This document shows, piece by piece, positions 1-13,838 of a stretch of DNA of 64,000 nt. Within the stretch, counting starts at the first letter, position 1. Each line of letters opens with the position of its first letter. The notes beneath the pieces are model-generated. The model was not told where the DNA came from, did not search any database, and saw only the letters and a list, made by a program, of their open reading frames with translations. The position numbers were made by a program, and so were the translations under genes. The stretch comes from Penelope pileata (taxonomy: Eukaryota > Chordata > Aves > Galliformes > Cracidae): NCBI GenBank assembly GCA_013396635.1, contig WBMW01001268.1:1011039-1075038 (forward strand), in the 5' to 3' direction.

Positions 1-136
1 CCCTCCGGCGATAGGCTCGGTGGCGGGGCGCGCACCTGGGAGGCGGCCGGCGCGCNCTCGGCTGGAGCGTGAGGCCGGGCGTTACGCTTCTTGGAGAGCC
101 GCATCCTCCGCAGTTCGTGGCGCACCTGAGGCTGCT
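1..136 (+). promoter_or_regulatory. TC2N: CpG-rich 5' end of TC2N (putative promoter and untranslated exon 1)
   Basis: The first 240 bases are dense in CpG and GC, unlike the AT-rich DNA that follows, as expected for a vertebrate CpG-island promoter. A plausible first donor is GCTGCT|GTAAGG at 137, which would make bases up to 136 a non-coding first exon spliced to the acceptor at 13705. A second possible donor is GAG|GTGACC near 196. The transcription start cannot be fixed and may lie left of the window. One N sits at base 56. Assignment to TC2N is inferred from orientation and from the lack of any other gene before 13.7 kb. Confidence 0.5.
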
Positions 137-3100
137 GTAAGGATGAACGGGAGCAAGGCGGGACGGGACGCCTGGCGCTGGTCGGGTCTTGCTGAGGTGA
201 CCTGCACCCGTGTGGCTGCGTGTAACGGAGCTGCTTCGTGTGCTTAGAGTGTTGTTTACATGTGAATGTACAGCGATGGTTTTGCAATTTGTAAATTCTT
301 ATTTTCTCACCGGGCGTGCAACTCCTGGGAAACAGAAACACCCTAATGATAGTTTTTATAAACCTGATGCATACCAATATTTGTGTTGAATGGGAGAGCA
401 TGTTTTTAAAATCAGAATTCTTTAAGGACGAGAGCATATTGATCTATGTGGTTTTTCTAAGTTGATGCTTGCAGAACATCAGGTGCAAAGGCAGTGCTGC
501 TGGGCAGCCTGTGTTCCAGGTGCACACCGGCAATGCCCTGCCTCCATCTCTGCCAGTGTCAGTGGGGTTGTGCAGCACAGACCTTCCACTCCCCGGGACT
601 GCCTTGGTTAAGGCTGTACAAGTGTTAACAGTCTACTTCCAAGGTTGGGCTTGGACTATGTTATCTAACAGGTGGCTGACTGTGAGAAGTGGAGGTAGGT
701 AGAAAGTTTGTAACCATGTTCAGCAATTACAGAATTAAATCTTCATGTAAATTAGGTCCAAGATTCAATTTTATTTAAACAAGTCTCAGAGTGGTGTTAC
801 AATAAGAAAATGCTCTTGTACAATCAAAATGTTCTTTGTGAATTAACATCTAAGCATTGTTATACCAGGCAGGAAATGACTGAAGGATCACCTTCTGCAG
901 GAATGCTTCAGTAATTATAGACATCGTTTAGCCAAAGCTTAAGTGGAAATCATCTTACAGTAAGCTGGTCTTGTAACTTTCCTTCAGTGTGGAAGCATGC
1001 CCGCTGTTACGTGTGATGCATTTCTCTAGATAAGAATGGAAAAGTAGATGTCGTGGCCATTCCTTCAGTTTATGCTTCCCTTCGGAGCAGCTGTGATTGT
1101 GCAGAAAGGGAGCAAAATCTCAGTGGAAGTGTGCTAGGCCAGAACAGTGAAGTACTTTGGCATTGAAGTGACCCTGTGGGCAGCTGCTCCTTGGGGCTCG
1201 GCCCTGGCAGCCCTAACCCTCACTCTGATCTGTGCAGGCTCAGGTTTTTCTCAGTAACGTTTGCTGCATGCATTGAGGTCTGCTTCTTGATGTGGCTTCA
1301 GTTTTGTCAGTGTCCGTCAGCTAGGTGCCTAAGCTGTCCTGGCAACCACGAGTGAGGTGTTTCTTCACAAGTTGCTCTTGTAGAGCTCAAGTGTCTTCAG
1401 ATTACACTTAGGTGATCAGGACCCACTTAAAATACCTGCAGGGGAGTATGCCACAATGTCTTGTCTTTTTTTTTTTTTTCCTCCTCCTTGCTTTTTATTC
1501 ACTAGGTTTTGTTCAGAAGTGTTACCCAGAGGTGAAGAGCCAAGTTCTGAGTTTGCACCTTTCATTTCTCAAGAACACTCGAGCTGTAAACTTGTGTCTT
1601 GTTCTGAGCTGGTGGTCTCTGAGTCCTCAACTTATGAAACTGTTTTGCATTGCTTTCAATGCAGAAATACTCATTAGGTGAGCTGTGATCCTGTAATTCT
1701 GTGGTTAGGGCAGGAATCCAAGAGTGGGGAATTCTGATTTCTAGTCCTTTTTACATCTGTATGTTGAGTATTAGAAATTTATTTGTGGAATGCATGTGGT
1801 TAAGCAATGTTGAATTTCAAGAAAAATATATTTTTTATTAAAGTGTCCCTTGATTCTTTTAACTGTGTAAAAGTCACACCTCCTAAAAATGCTATGCCCA
1901 AAGGGTATGTTGGACCCCACGGAAGTCCCATCAGTTCCACTGTCCTTTCCTGCACTTAATTTAGGTGATGGTGATTAAATCCTCTCCCTTGCTGTGCCAC
2001 GGAAAGAGAGAATGTGGGTGGAATTGTTCAGTCAGTCATGTATGCATAAGCTATTAATTTATTACGTTGAGGAAAAAGCTCAGACTCTTTTCTTTCTCCT
2101 ACTCAGTTCAGTCACCCCAGTTTGTTCCGGCACTTCTGTTTCCTACCAGCTGATTTTCATTTTCACTCTGCCTGTGTTCGTCTTACTCATAGGTGTTTAA
2201 GTTTGGGATCTGTGTTACCCCGGAGCAGTGGGTTGGCTCTGGAGAGGGCTGTCCTGCTCTGGCTCCCTGTTTTCCCAACGGAGCGTTCTCACCCCACCCT
2301 TGTGCAATCAACTGCTGGAAAACATTTTTTATCTTTAAGTGTATTTATTTATTCTGGTGGTTTGTTTTTCCATCTGATCAGTTAACTGGGCCAACTCTCT
2401 ATGCAGCTGCATGTTTACTGGATCCAGCGTGAGTGGCTGTTGGCACAGGAGAGCAGAACTGCCCCTCTCAGTGGCAGCCCACAGTTCCTTTGCTCTCCCC
2501 GTGTGTGGCAGTGTGTTTTGCATGGTGCGTATCTGAAACTGCTGTTCACGTTTTTGTTTAATTTTGTAAAATAACTACTTTGGTTACTCTGAATTGGCAT
2601 CTCCTGAGACATCTTAAATCTGGTAAATAATCCCCTTCCAATCTAAGTAGGACAACACCCAACCTCTGTCAGCAGAGAGCTTAAGATCTCATTCATCTCT
2701 TTAAAGTGAAAGGCAAAGTGAGCTTTGGCTTTAGGTACGAAAGGCTGGGTTTCAGCCAAGCTGTATTGTCATTTTGGCTAGTAATACTATTTGGCCTTCT
2801 GAAAAATTACTCGCACAGAGAAAAAATTCTATTGATCACTTTCACAGAAGGGATGAATCTTCAGACCTAAACTGAGGAGCCTCATCCAGGAAGAGGTTCA
2901 AATCTGGGGTTTGATTTTGACTCATCTGTATTACATCATATCCCTTAATCACGTTAATACATCAAACCATGCAGAATTAGCAAGGACACTTCTCTGAAGC
3001 TTAGTATGAGCGAATGTTTGCTTGCCTGTCATCACAGCTGAAGTTTACATTAATTCAGAGCCAAAAAAAAACAACTATGTCAGAAATCTGACACTTATCT

Positions 3101-4904
3101 TTCCTCTAAATTGTACCCTGGTAATTTTGTTTTGAAGTTTTGTTTCTCTGTTACCTAACAGCCACACTTAAACTGGAAGGAACAGATCATCTGGCCCCAA
3201 ACTAGCCCCTTTGGTGTATGGGAGTTCGCGTGGCCATTGCAATGAGCTTTGGATCTGGGCCTAAGAGCAAGATCTGGAAAGGTGGCCTTGACAGTTAAAA
3301 CAGCTTCCGAGTCCAAGAAAGCAATCCAGAAAGACTGTGCCCGAATGGCCTCAAAACCTGTTAGGCACGTAAATAGTTTTGGTACCTCATCTTGGGAGTC
3401 TGAAACCTGGACATGGGCTTGCACGGTGTGCTCGAGCCTGGGGAAGCGAGTGCCTTGCTCCTTGCCCAGCTCAGCAAGGTGGAGGGAGGCCTGGCCCCAA
3501 CCGCCTCATGGGCCTGGTGTGCTCTGGGTACATCAGTGCACACAACAGCTCCACAGCTTCACCTGAAGCACAGACAGGAAGAAGGCTGCCTGTGTGACAG
3601 CCTGGTCACCAGAGCACTGAGGGCTTCTTCCCATCTGCAGAAATTCAAATGTTTTTACCTTTTTCCAATTTATTTTTGAAAAATGGGATTATCAGCCTTT
3701 AGATTGAGAGCTCTTTAATCTTCAGTTCAAGTTCACTGTCACTCAGCAGTGAATGAAATAGCTCAAAAGCTTCCTGCAGTAAACCTTGACCAAACCCGGA
3801 ACATCTCCCTGAATCATCCTGGCTGTTGCTCAGCTCAGTGGTATGTTTACTTCCAGATCTAGTTTCACCAACATGTGAAATGATGGGTCAAAATCTATTG
3901 TGAAGGGTGTTGATATAAACTCAACAGCATAAAAAGTGTACATTCATGGTGTAGCCGTTATGCACTTTGTCTGGAGAGAGGGAAAGGGAATGCTGCCAGC
4001 TCCTGCTCTCTGGACCTCTGTCCTCACAGAACCGGGTGGAGCCCCAGTGCTTTGCCGCATCGTTGTAGCAGCACTTAGACAATAATAATTACAATGTTAG
4101 ATGCTTCCATAAAATTGCAACAGCTCTGATTTCTACTGGCTTCTTCCAATGTTTATGTAAAATTATTTAAAAACGCCTCCTTTATGCAGTGTCTGGTTAC
4201 CACTCATCTTCCTGAGCAGCTGCCAGCTACTCCAGCCTGTTTGCTTCTCTGAGAGGCACTGCTGGGGCTGTTAAAAGTGGCTGTGGGGCCCTGGTGTGGG
4301 TGGGTTTAAAGCAAAAGGTAATAAGTAGTTAGAACTTACAAAGACACAATCCTCCTGGACTTTTAAGTGTGTTTAGACAGCACCCAGAGCTCAGTGCTCA
4401 TAGCCTGTAAGGCCATACTCCCAGTCTGGTTTGGATATGAATGAAGATCGGTTCTCATTTCTTCTACCGTCATTCATTTAATCTTTTGTCATAATATACA
4501 TACTAGAGTCACCTGTTTCCTATCTTAATTCCAGCCATAGTCTTTTAGTCTTGATTTATACAATTTGTATACTTCCTTCCTCTCACCACAGTGCTGTGAC
4601 TGGTATAAAGGGTGCGACAATGAGGAGCAGAAGTGCCAAACAGGGAATTTTCATCATGTGGAAGCTCTGTAATTTGAAGTTTTTGTTTTCATCATGAAGC
4701 AGGATGATAATTATATGTAAAATAACTATTACAGAATGAATGTAAAATAACTAATGAGAAACCGTTTCACCTAAAGCAAAGCACTAAATGTGTGTGTGCC
4801 GTTATGTATAAAGATATGTTTCATCTACATTCTTGTAGGTCAATGGAGTTCCCTTAAAATAGTACTGGTGGTAGTGAAACGGTATCTTTCCATGCAAGAT
4901 TGTT

Positions 4905-4939
4905 TTTCTTTGTTTGTTTGTTTGTTTGTTTGTTTTGTG
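4905..4939. repeat. (TTTG)n microsatellite
   Basis: About seven tandem TTTG/TTGT units run into a short GT stretch. It lies in TC2N intron 1. Confidence 0.9.
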
Positions 4940-7900
4940 TGTGTATACAGGAAGAGGAATTTTTTCCTTAGCTGTCTGGATATTATATGTGTGTCCATGT
5001 TTTTTATGTGGCTCTGTGGTCGTGGCAGATGGCTGAGGATTCCTGGATGCCATTCAGCATTGCATTAATCTGGTTTCTGAGGGCATCTTGTCAGAGCTAG
5101 ACACATTGAGCCATGCTAGGGAACCCCAGCACACAGACAGATGCTCTTTCCTAAATACCTTCTTCTTGGCTGTCCTGTTGAAAAAATGCATCCAGATGTT
5201 TCCAGTTCTCCTTGGTATTGGAGCTATGGAGAGGGACTGCTGACAGTTCTATTTTCGTTGCTTGCTGGCATTATTGCAGAAGGAGAAAATATTGGATTAG
5301 AAACTGACACAGAATACATAAAGAAAGTATTAAGACAGATTATAAAGTAACCATCGGTGATTGTCATGATTTTTTCCTAATCTGCTTAGAGCAGAGAACT
5401 TATCTTATGCTGAATTCTTTCCACGTTCTCATCAAAAGCCAAGTTCTTTTTACAGAGATTTAAGTCTCTAAGTTTTCTTTTCTTGTGTCCTGATTTCAAC
5501 TCTTGCTTTGCTGTTTTCCAAGTCCAAAATGATCTGCACTCCAACAGAATGGATTTATTCCTTCGTGTTTGCTGCCCCAATACATACCATATTGTACATC
5601 TTTGTCCAAGTCAGTGAATTTATCTACAGTTCACAGGAACAGTGTTGTCAGTACAGTAATTGGATGAACTGGTTGCTTGCCTAATGCAGCATTAGGAAGA
5701 AATACTATCTCTGTCAACTTTTACAGCCCAGCGCATAGGGGATTCAGCGTATTAAAATCCCAAGTTTTAAGCTTTATCATGGGATAGATTTATAATGTTC
5801 TCCTCTTAATTCAAACATAAATCTCTCACGAGAAAAATTGGCTCAGGTTTATGAAAATTATGCTTTTGGCCCTTGTAAATGGTATTATCAATCTTCCGCA
5901 TACTGGGGCAGACTTGGATTAAGTCTGCTTTTAAGAGCTGCAGGTGCAAGGCTGTAATGCAAAGAGTCAGTGTGTCCCTAGGGGCTGTGTGAGCAGAGCG
6001 ACTTCTGATCGTGTGCTCCTGCCAGAGCTTGTTCCCCTTCTCCAAGGGGTGCCTAAAAGCAGAGGCAGTAGTTCCTGTAGTTCAATAGCTCAGACGCACA
6101 CCTGCTCGGCTTTATTTTTCCCCAGGGAAGTAGGCGATAGCAGTTTTTTCTGCTTCATGACTTGCTCTCAGTTTGGTGGTCTGTGCTTGGGCTGTGGATG
6201 CACTGAAGGCTTTTTGGCCTCCTCCAGTCTGGAGCCCTGGGAAGAAGCAGCTGCAGAGCTCAAGGAGACCACAGCTAGATTGCACAAGTGCTCTTTCTGC
6301 AGAGTTCAGCTCAGGGCCTGCATGAAGGGAGGCATGTATTAGGTCGTCTTCATCAGGGCAGAGAAGCTGAAGGGAGAGTCACAGTGGAACGAGCATAGTC
6401 TTTCACAACTGCACGTAGGAAGACGTGGCTGTTCCATGTGAAGCTTCTGCCCTGGTTCACTTACAGACCTCTTCAGCGTGAGAACTTACAAAGCTCATGA
6501 GATTACAGTAAGCTCTGCTGTTTTGGTTATGACAAAGGCTTAGCTAAGAATTGACTTCTGAGGTGGTGATCTTTGCCTAAGGAGAGGCCTGTTGCAGGTG
6601 AATAAGTAATATTTTTGTATAATTGTCACATCCTGACTGCTAGTGGTGAAATGTTGAGGACTCCCGCTGATTGTAAGGGTTTTAAACCTTACGTGCAACT
6701 GCTATCCCTCAGAGAGCCCAGCAGGCAGCTTCCTACCTGAACGCTGTGGCAAGCACTGGAGGGGTCAGGGGATGCTCTGTGCAATCTTCTCTCCTTCTCC
6801 TCCTCTCCACTTGCTCCAGTCAGGGGTGTGCAGACTGTGGGACCAGTCACAGGTTGGGATCTCAGTACAGTGCTGTGGGAATGAGAGCAATCTTCTCCGT
6901 AAAAGTGTTACTAATGTAACTAAGTAGTTCTCACCTTAGATCATCTTGTGACATTGTTGTGTCTGAAGTATATAGTTCAATTGTAGTTTGAGCCTGGAAG
7001 AAGGAGGTTAGAGAAGTGGGATAATGGACTGAGAAGAAATATCAAATTTGAGTGGTGAAAAAAAGATAGCCTTAAATTTGTCCACATTATTTGCCTTGAA
7101 CTACATAGCTTACTGAAGAGAGATGTAGGAGAAGGTTGGGTTCAGATCTTCTAAAATCTAAATGAAGAGAGGAAACATGACTGATAATTGTCTTTTCAGA
7201 CATAAAAATTGCAAAGAATAAAGAAAACAAATAAAATTTTAAAATTCACTGGAAAAAAAAAGACTGAAATACTAACAAGATGACTAGCTGTTAGAATGTT
7301 CTATGAAATAAAAACCAAGTGTCCTCCTGCTCAAGTTTCTCAATGTAGTGCAAGGGAAATCCAGTGGTGTCTGTAATTCAGGGGGCTGGAACGAGGGAGC
7401 ACAATTCTGCTTTTGGTCTCAAAAAGTATGATTCTGAGCAAACCATAAGTAAATGAGATGCATTTGCAGGAAAAGATGTGCTGGTTTGGATCACTGGTCT
7501 GTTTAGTTCCATTTTCCATTTCTGGGATCAGCTAGAAGTGTAAAACTTTCTCCCAAAGGGTTGTTGTGCCATAATTTACACTAGTGAGGTAAATTATGTG
7601 CCTAGGCAGTTAGTGGTTTGTTTGCATCATGGAGCACAACACTTCTCCCAGCAACTTCTTACTGTCTTTTTTTTTTTTTTTCTGCTACTGCATTTAATTG
7701 TGTAACTATTTTAAAATGCCAAGAGGCTCTTTGCTCCAGGAAAGCTGTGCAACAGTCCATCCTAAAAACAACAATATCTAAACCACACTAATGATTTTAT
7801 TAGTATTATTTCAGTTTTAAATGTGTAGTTACGCTTTTTCTTCATATATTTGCTGTGTTTGAGATGTTTTTCATCTCTTCATTACGTTTCTGTCTGTCAA

Positions 7901-8348
7901 ATTACTTGTAAACTGTCTCTCCCAAACAACTCTTCCTGGTTGCCTTTCAAAATCCTTTTCATAACTTCTCCGTTGTGTTATTTCAGCATCTCCTTTGTGA
8001 TCCAGTGCTTTCAGGATGAAATCCCTTTCTATTTCCAGGCACAGAAGAAAAGAAAGCCAGTCACATTTTCTTCATTTTCTTGGAAAGCAGAACTGGAATA
8101 ATCTGTCTGCAAATTCCCAGAGTTTCCATGCTTTTTCCATGAGTTAGTTACAAGTGGAGGAGAAGGAAGCCCTGTAGATACATGTGCACATACCCACTAG
8201 TTACTGCAGATATCACTCTAACAGGATTTTCCTAAAACAGGCATAAATATGAGATTCTTACCGTGCACCTTGTAGGTGTGTGTTGGCATGATGGTTTTTG
8301 TTTGTTTTTTCTTCTCCCCTCCCAGACAACCTACTACCACCAAGGTTT

Positions 8349-8404
8349 GTGATCACAGAATCCTTAGAGTTGGAAGGGACCTTTAGAGGTCATCTAGTCC
8401 AATG
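8349..8404 (-). mobile_element. CR1 LINE 3'-end fragment
   Basis: The text 'gatcacagaatcc', 'gttggaagggacctt' and 'aggtcatctagtccaa' is the reverse complement of the avian CR1 3' terminus. Only about 55 bases remain, a heavily 5'-truncated copy in TC2N intron 1. It encodes nothing. Confidence 0.85.
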
Positions 8405-10535
8405 ACAAATAGGAACAAAAGTTTGTGTCCTGTCTTCTCATGTGTTCAAACCTACTTGAAGTGCTTCTGTGTCCTTTGTGGATGTTACAGATCAGACCTT
8501 CCAAAAAAGGACTATTTTTTGAACTGTAGTCTTTGACATGTGTATGCCCGTGCCGTGCATCTGTGTAGGTGATAGCTCTGTGAGCTGTCCCGGCTCACAC
8601 AGTAGCAAAGTACCTGGGGCTAATTTCTGAGAAGCAGTTAAGCTGTTTTACCAGTGTTAACCTGTTTCTAGACACAGTGATCACAAGTGATCCTCTTCAA
8701 ATGAAGAGCCGTACTTAATCAGTGTAGAGCTCCCAGACCTTCTTCTCCAGCAACAAAACTACTAAGCAGCTGGCTCTGGAAGCTAAAGCATTTGCAATAT
8801 CTTTGCCATCAGAGAATCCATCTGACCTGCAGCAGAAGCAGCTGTTGCTGTGCTCTGTCTTTTTAATCATCTGGAGACCTGCAGTGGTGTTGTTATGTTC
8901 TTTGAAGGAATTTTGTGATTGGAATTGACTGCATCTCCTGGGCCTGAAAATCAGACAGGCAGACAGGTAGCATAAATGTGGTATTTGGCTGGGCTGTGAA
9001 AGTGCACTTGCTTGCTCTTGCTTTCTCCACGGGGACAATCCTCAGCTGTTGCTCCTCTGGGGCTACTGGAGCTGCAGACACTTACGTCATTCAAGGATTT
9101 GACCCAGATGTTTAATAACAACTGATCGTCCCTATTTCCGGATATTTTCTTTTACACCTCTTGCTTTGTGAGGACTTTCAGCTACTAGAAATATTGCTGT
9201 GACATGTTTCTGGAACACAGATCTGAGAACGTATTTTATATGTTTATGGCAGGCAATAAATCCCATAGCGATCGAAACCTGTGGTTTAGCCAGCTTTCCC
9301 AGTTCAGGATCAGATATTTCACCTTTGTTTCTGTTGCATGGTTTTAAGTGTGTTACCTGATCAACTCCTCCGGAGCAGAGCTCTGACTAAATGCAGCCTA
9401 CAGACTTGCTGCAAAACATACCCCTTCTTCATGAGGCAATGAAGACCTGACATTTTGTTTGAGGCTGCTTTCAGCCTTTAAAACTTAATATTGTGATGAT
9501 CCATTTTCTATCGTGTTCTTTTTATTTAATGAGTTGTTGAAAATATTTACTTTCTTCTCCAAACATCTCTGTCTTGTAATCATTCTGGTGGCATCTGGAA
9601 CTGGAGTCTTCGATACCATTTATCTGATTTAGCTCATTCAAAATTTGTATCAGAGGAATCTGGAAATCATTAAGATAATTTATGTTCTCCATCTAAACCC
9701 ATTATAATAGTAGTGACTGTAATTCTCTGGACTTTGTGTATGTGTGTGGTTTGCTTTTAAACTTTCTTTCCAGTATGTTCTAATAACCTTGGCTTTCTGC
9801 ATTAGTGTGGAAGGATGATTGCTAAGTTACTTTTGATCATCTTATTTTGGCTTCATATTGGGAAGAGAGAAATGAAAAAGCTTACTGAAATCAGTGAAGA
9901 TCAAGAAAGAGAAATTGAGACAATGAGATCCGCCTTCTGCTGGAAGGGATTTGATTTCTCTACCTCTTTTTTTCTTTTTCTTGTCTGAAAATCAGGGATA
10001 ATTCTCCTGTCCTTTTCTCATTCTAATATCTCCAAAATGGACAACATCTTTGATGTAAATGTACTGCCAACAAAAGCTGACCCAAGACTTAGAGATAGCT
10101 TCAAGGACTCCCAGCTCTTTGTTAACATGGGTGGCATTGCCCAGAGGTCAGTACTTCTTTGGACTTCAGTACCTAATAAAGGTCTCTGCAGTTCTGGTTT
10201 ATTTGGTAAGTTTATTCCCATGTTGATGTATGTGAGTGCAACCTTTTAACAGCTCTTAAACATTATACTGAAGATTTTTGGGTAGTTGACGTTAGCAAAA
10301 GGCATATGGGGGAAGTCTATCTAACCTTTGATAGAAGTATCAGTTTCTGTCAAGATCAGTATTTGTCTCATCTTCTACAAGATTTCTGCTCATTTTCAGT
10401 TAATAAAAAGAGAACCTGTGCAATTTCTGTCCAGCATAGTTAAGACAAAACTTCAACCTGGAGTGAAAATTGTAGCCTAATTACAGGCAACTTGAAAAAT
10501 AGTTATGATATAGTAAATGAACTGCTCTTCTGAAC

Positions 10536-10602
10536 AGCAACAACAACAGCAAAAAAACTAAACCAAACCCCAAACAACAAAAAAACTAAACAACAAAAAC
10601 CC
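10536..10602. repeat. A-rich low-complexity block (AACA/AAAAC)
   Basis: Imperfect runs of aacaac, caaaaaaac and aaacaac with almost no G. It looks like a decayed simple repeat. Confidence 0.7.
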
Positions 10603-13600
10603 CACGTATTTCTCTCATTAGCTTAGTTAAGTGGATAAGATTTTTAAAAGCGATTTAGAACATCCATGTTGTGATTTCATGAGCAGAGCAAAGCCCTCTG
10701 AGCAGCATGAGGGAGACCCATACTCATGTTTGGCTCCTCAGCAAATGCTGTCTTTTTTTTTTGGCGGGGGTGAAGTGTAGGAATACAAGTGCAAATTTTG
10801 TGAATGTCTTCCAAACCATTACATCTTAAGCACAAAAAATGCCTAAACAGTGTTTCAGTCCCTTGCTGATAGAACTTTCTTTTTAAAATACCATATTTAA
10901 GCTCAAACTGAATTGGAAACTCTAAACTCTGTGTCTATACACTTTACAATTGGCAACTGATATTACCCTCCTACAAAACAGAAATCTGGAAATGACAATA
11001 TTGTAGTGTACTCTTCTGTGCAAGAGGCAGTGGTTAATTGCTTTTATATTTGCCTACAGATAGAAAGAAATATATGAATGTTTCCTTATCTCTAAATGGG
11101 GGGAGGGGGAAGGATATGGTCTAAGAATATCACAGGCTGCTTAGTCTCACTGTGAAAAACATGGTCTTTGTTGATGTTATAAGTACAAAAGATACAGAAT
11201 TGCAATATTACTGTTAAATCATCAACACCAATGTGTACTTTCTTTCTAAGTAAGGCACTCACCCAGTGATGGAAAGACAACTGCTTGTGAATGATGAGTT
11301 ATGTTTGTTTGCTGGCTCACATTAATAGCTACGGCTAAGGAATTCTGGGGAAAGAAATTACTACAATGGACTGAATTTTCTCTGATGCAGAAAAACTGAT
11401 TTTTCCACTTTAAGTAGCTGCAAAGCTGAGTGGTTACTAACATTCTGGTTCCTTCACTACCAGTAGTCTGAGATAAAAGATTGTTTTGCCTGAGCAAACT
11501 GCTACTGATGTGTAGATACCATTGTTGCAAAGCTGAGAGCAAATGAAGCAGCTGTTTCAGCCCAGTTTAAACATGATGAACAAGAGGAAAGCATATTAAC
11601 CGCAGCTGTGTACTGATAACAGCTGGGAAGGAAAATCACTTCATGGGAGCCTTAAAGCAAGCCTTGCATGGTTAATGATCATGAGTATGCTTCGAACGGA
11701 GGGGTGGTGGTGAAAATTTTGTCTTTAGAAATGTGGAGAATTTTATGAGAAATTCTTGTGCCTCTTTTTGTGTAAAGATGCAGCAGGTTCTGTGGTTGGT
11801 AGTACCACCTCTGCAGATGTGCAATACAAATAAATTTATTTTCCAGAATAACATGTATCAGTATTCTTCAGGCTGCTTCTCAGGTTTTTCTGTTCGGGCC
11901 ACTTGCATTTTGTTTGTTTTGGTCTATTCAGCACAAAGGGCAGTATACAATTAATGTAATTTAGTAGTAAAAATGGCAAAAATTCTCAGAGAAGTTGCAG
12001 AAGTTTAAACTGAAAAATGCCTTAAGTCTTTGCTGAATTAGAATAATTATTTACTTAGATTTAGGTCTAATGGGAATACATTTTAAGAATTTCCTTCTAA
12101 TCAGTACTCCATGATAACTCATAATTAAGAATGATTCTGGAACGGTTATTTAGTTGTAATAACAAAACATTATACTTCAAACTCACGTTTTAAAGATGAC
12201 AAGTTAATTCAAGCCTTGCACATGAAGCCACATGCTGTCGGTGACCATGCAAAACACATAACTTAAAATACACACAGCAATTCTGAGGTGTACTATAGAG
12301 TGGCAAAGGATGGTCAGTAGGTATGTACTGTGTATATGTCAGCAGGTGTATGCTGTGTTTGGTCATCGTTTGCAAATTGACACATCTGTTGGTAACAGTG
12401 AGTTGCACCTACCCGTGGGAATAAGTAATGTTAGGGCAAGACAGCACATTTTCTAAGTTAGATTAAGTGCCTATAGATTAATGTCTCCATTTGGCATCTG
12501 TATGAATTTAGGGTGTGGGGAGGCTTTTAATGAAAGAAAAGGTTTTGGTTGATACCTTGGACGTTATTTCTGTTATCAGTGTTTGTGTGGTTTCCTAGCT
12601 GGCTTTGAACACACATTCAAACCGTATGACTGCACTGTTCAAGCTGCAGATGGGAATAGCTTCTGTGCTGGAGCATGGAATCTCTCAGCAATTTCCTGTG
12701 ACTGAGATAACCAAGCCAACCTGTCCATTTTTGTGTAGTTGTCATCTTCTTTCTGTGCTATCCTTCTTTTTCTTTCTTGCCATCTTTCCCATCCCTACAG
12801 CTTGCATTCATGTTCTGTTTGGTGTCTTCCTCTAACCTCCATGGAGCTGGAATCGTGTCTTGGGTACGTTCTGCAAAGAACCCTGTGTACTTTAGGTACA
12901 TATGAAAGGACTAGACATAGCCAAAGTCTTGGACAGGAGGCAACACAGCTGTCTGTGTCCCTCTGAAAAGAAAACGTAAGTGTATGAATAAAGACACTTA
13001 AATGAGGCCAGTTACTATTGTCATAAAGTTGCTTTAATGTTAACCAGCTGCTGTAGACTTGATCTCATTCTTCAGTAGAGTGCATGCCTCTCATTTTGCT
13101 GGAAGTCATAGCAGACAATTATATAATAAAACAGATCTTTGGTTTCATGTGCATATAATTATGAGAAAGCAGGAGTTCCTCACAGAATCGTCAAAGAAGA
13201 TAATTTTGGCATCGTTCATAAAGAGTGTTTTCAAATGTAAAATAGAAGTGTGGAGAGTCAAAAATGTAAATGCATATGTTATAATCTTACATGAGTGAAA
13301 GAGAATAGGGGAAACATGATTAAGGGAAACAAACTAAATAACACATCTTACAAATAATTTGCCAAAGCACATCAAAGCAGACACAGAGCTGAGCGAATTC
13401 CAAAGCTCAATGGCCCACACGAATGTGAGGAGAATTTTGATGTTCCAGAAAGGAAGGGATCTGTTTGAGTGGGTCACTGAAAGTACTGGGGTATTGTGCC
13501 TTAAAATGAGTTTCTCTTTCCCTGTGCTTTTACATAAAATAATAATTTGTCTCAGTGAGAGAAATCTGATGGTTCTGATGCCTTTATGACTGACATAATT

Positions 13601-13705
13601 GTCATTGACCCAAGGACTGAGTCCAAGTAGGAATCACGTGTTAAATATTGCATTTGAATTTCAGTCGTTCCTATCTAATACAGCTTCCTTTATTGTGTTT
13701 TTCAG

Positions 13706-13838
13706 GTGCCATCAAACCAGCTGCAGTGAATCATTGATTGTGATTTCCTCTAAATTGCAACACCAAAAACAATGGCGGAAGAATATATAAAAAACTGCTG
13801 TAAATGGTGTTTTTATGTGGAAAAAGAAAAAAATGATT
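13706..13838 (+). CDS. TC2N: TC2N exon 2 (first coding exon)
   Basis: The acceptor is TTGTGTTTTTCAG at 13705. Bases 13706-13771 are 5' UTR. Coding starts at 13772 and gives MAEEYIKNCCKWCFYVEKE and three more codons, then stops after one base of a split codon at donor T|GTGAGT (13839). The N-terminus matches mammalian TC2N residue by residue. Its cysteine cluster could be lipid-modified, but that is only a guess. Confidence 0.92.

Larger units (their letters stand above)
137..13705 (+). other. TC2N: TC2N intron 1
   Basis: About 13.6 kb with no recognisable coding exon. It contains a (TTTG)n microsatellite near 4910, a T run at 7665-7681, a CR1 3' end at 8349-8404 and an A-rich low-complexity block at 10536-10602. 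The segment 3250-3620 is somewhat GC-richer and holds overlapping open frames on both strands, none resembling a known protein. Confidence 0.6.

Noticed and set aside
3155..3679. Overlapping open frames on both strands in a GC-richer part of TC2N intron 1
   Set aside because: Four frames compete with no homology or splice logic, as expected where stop codons are rarer because of composition.
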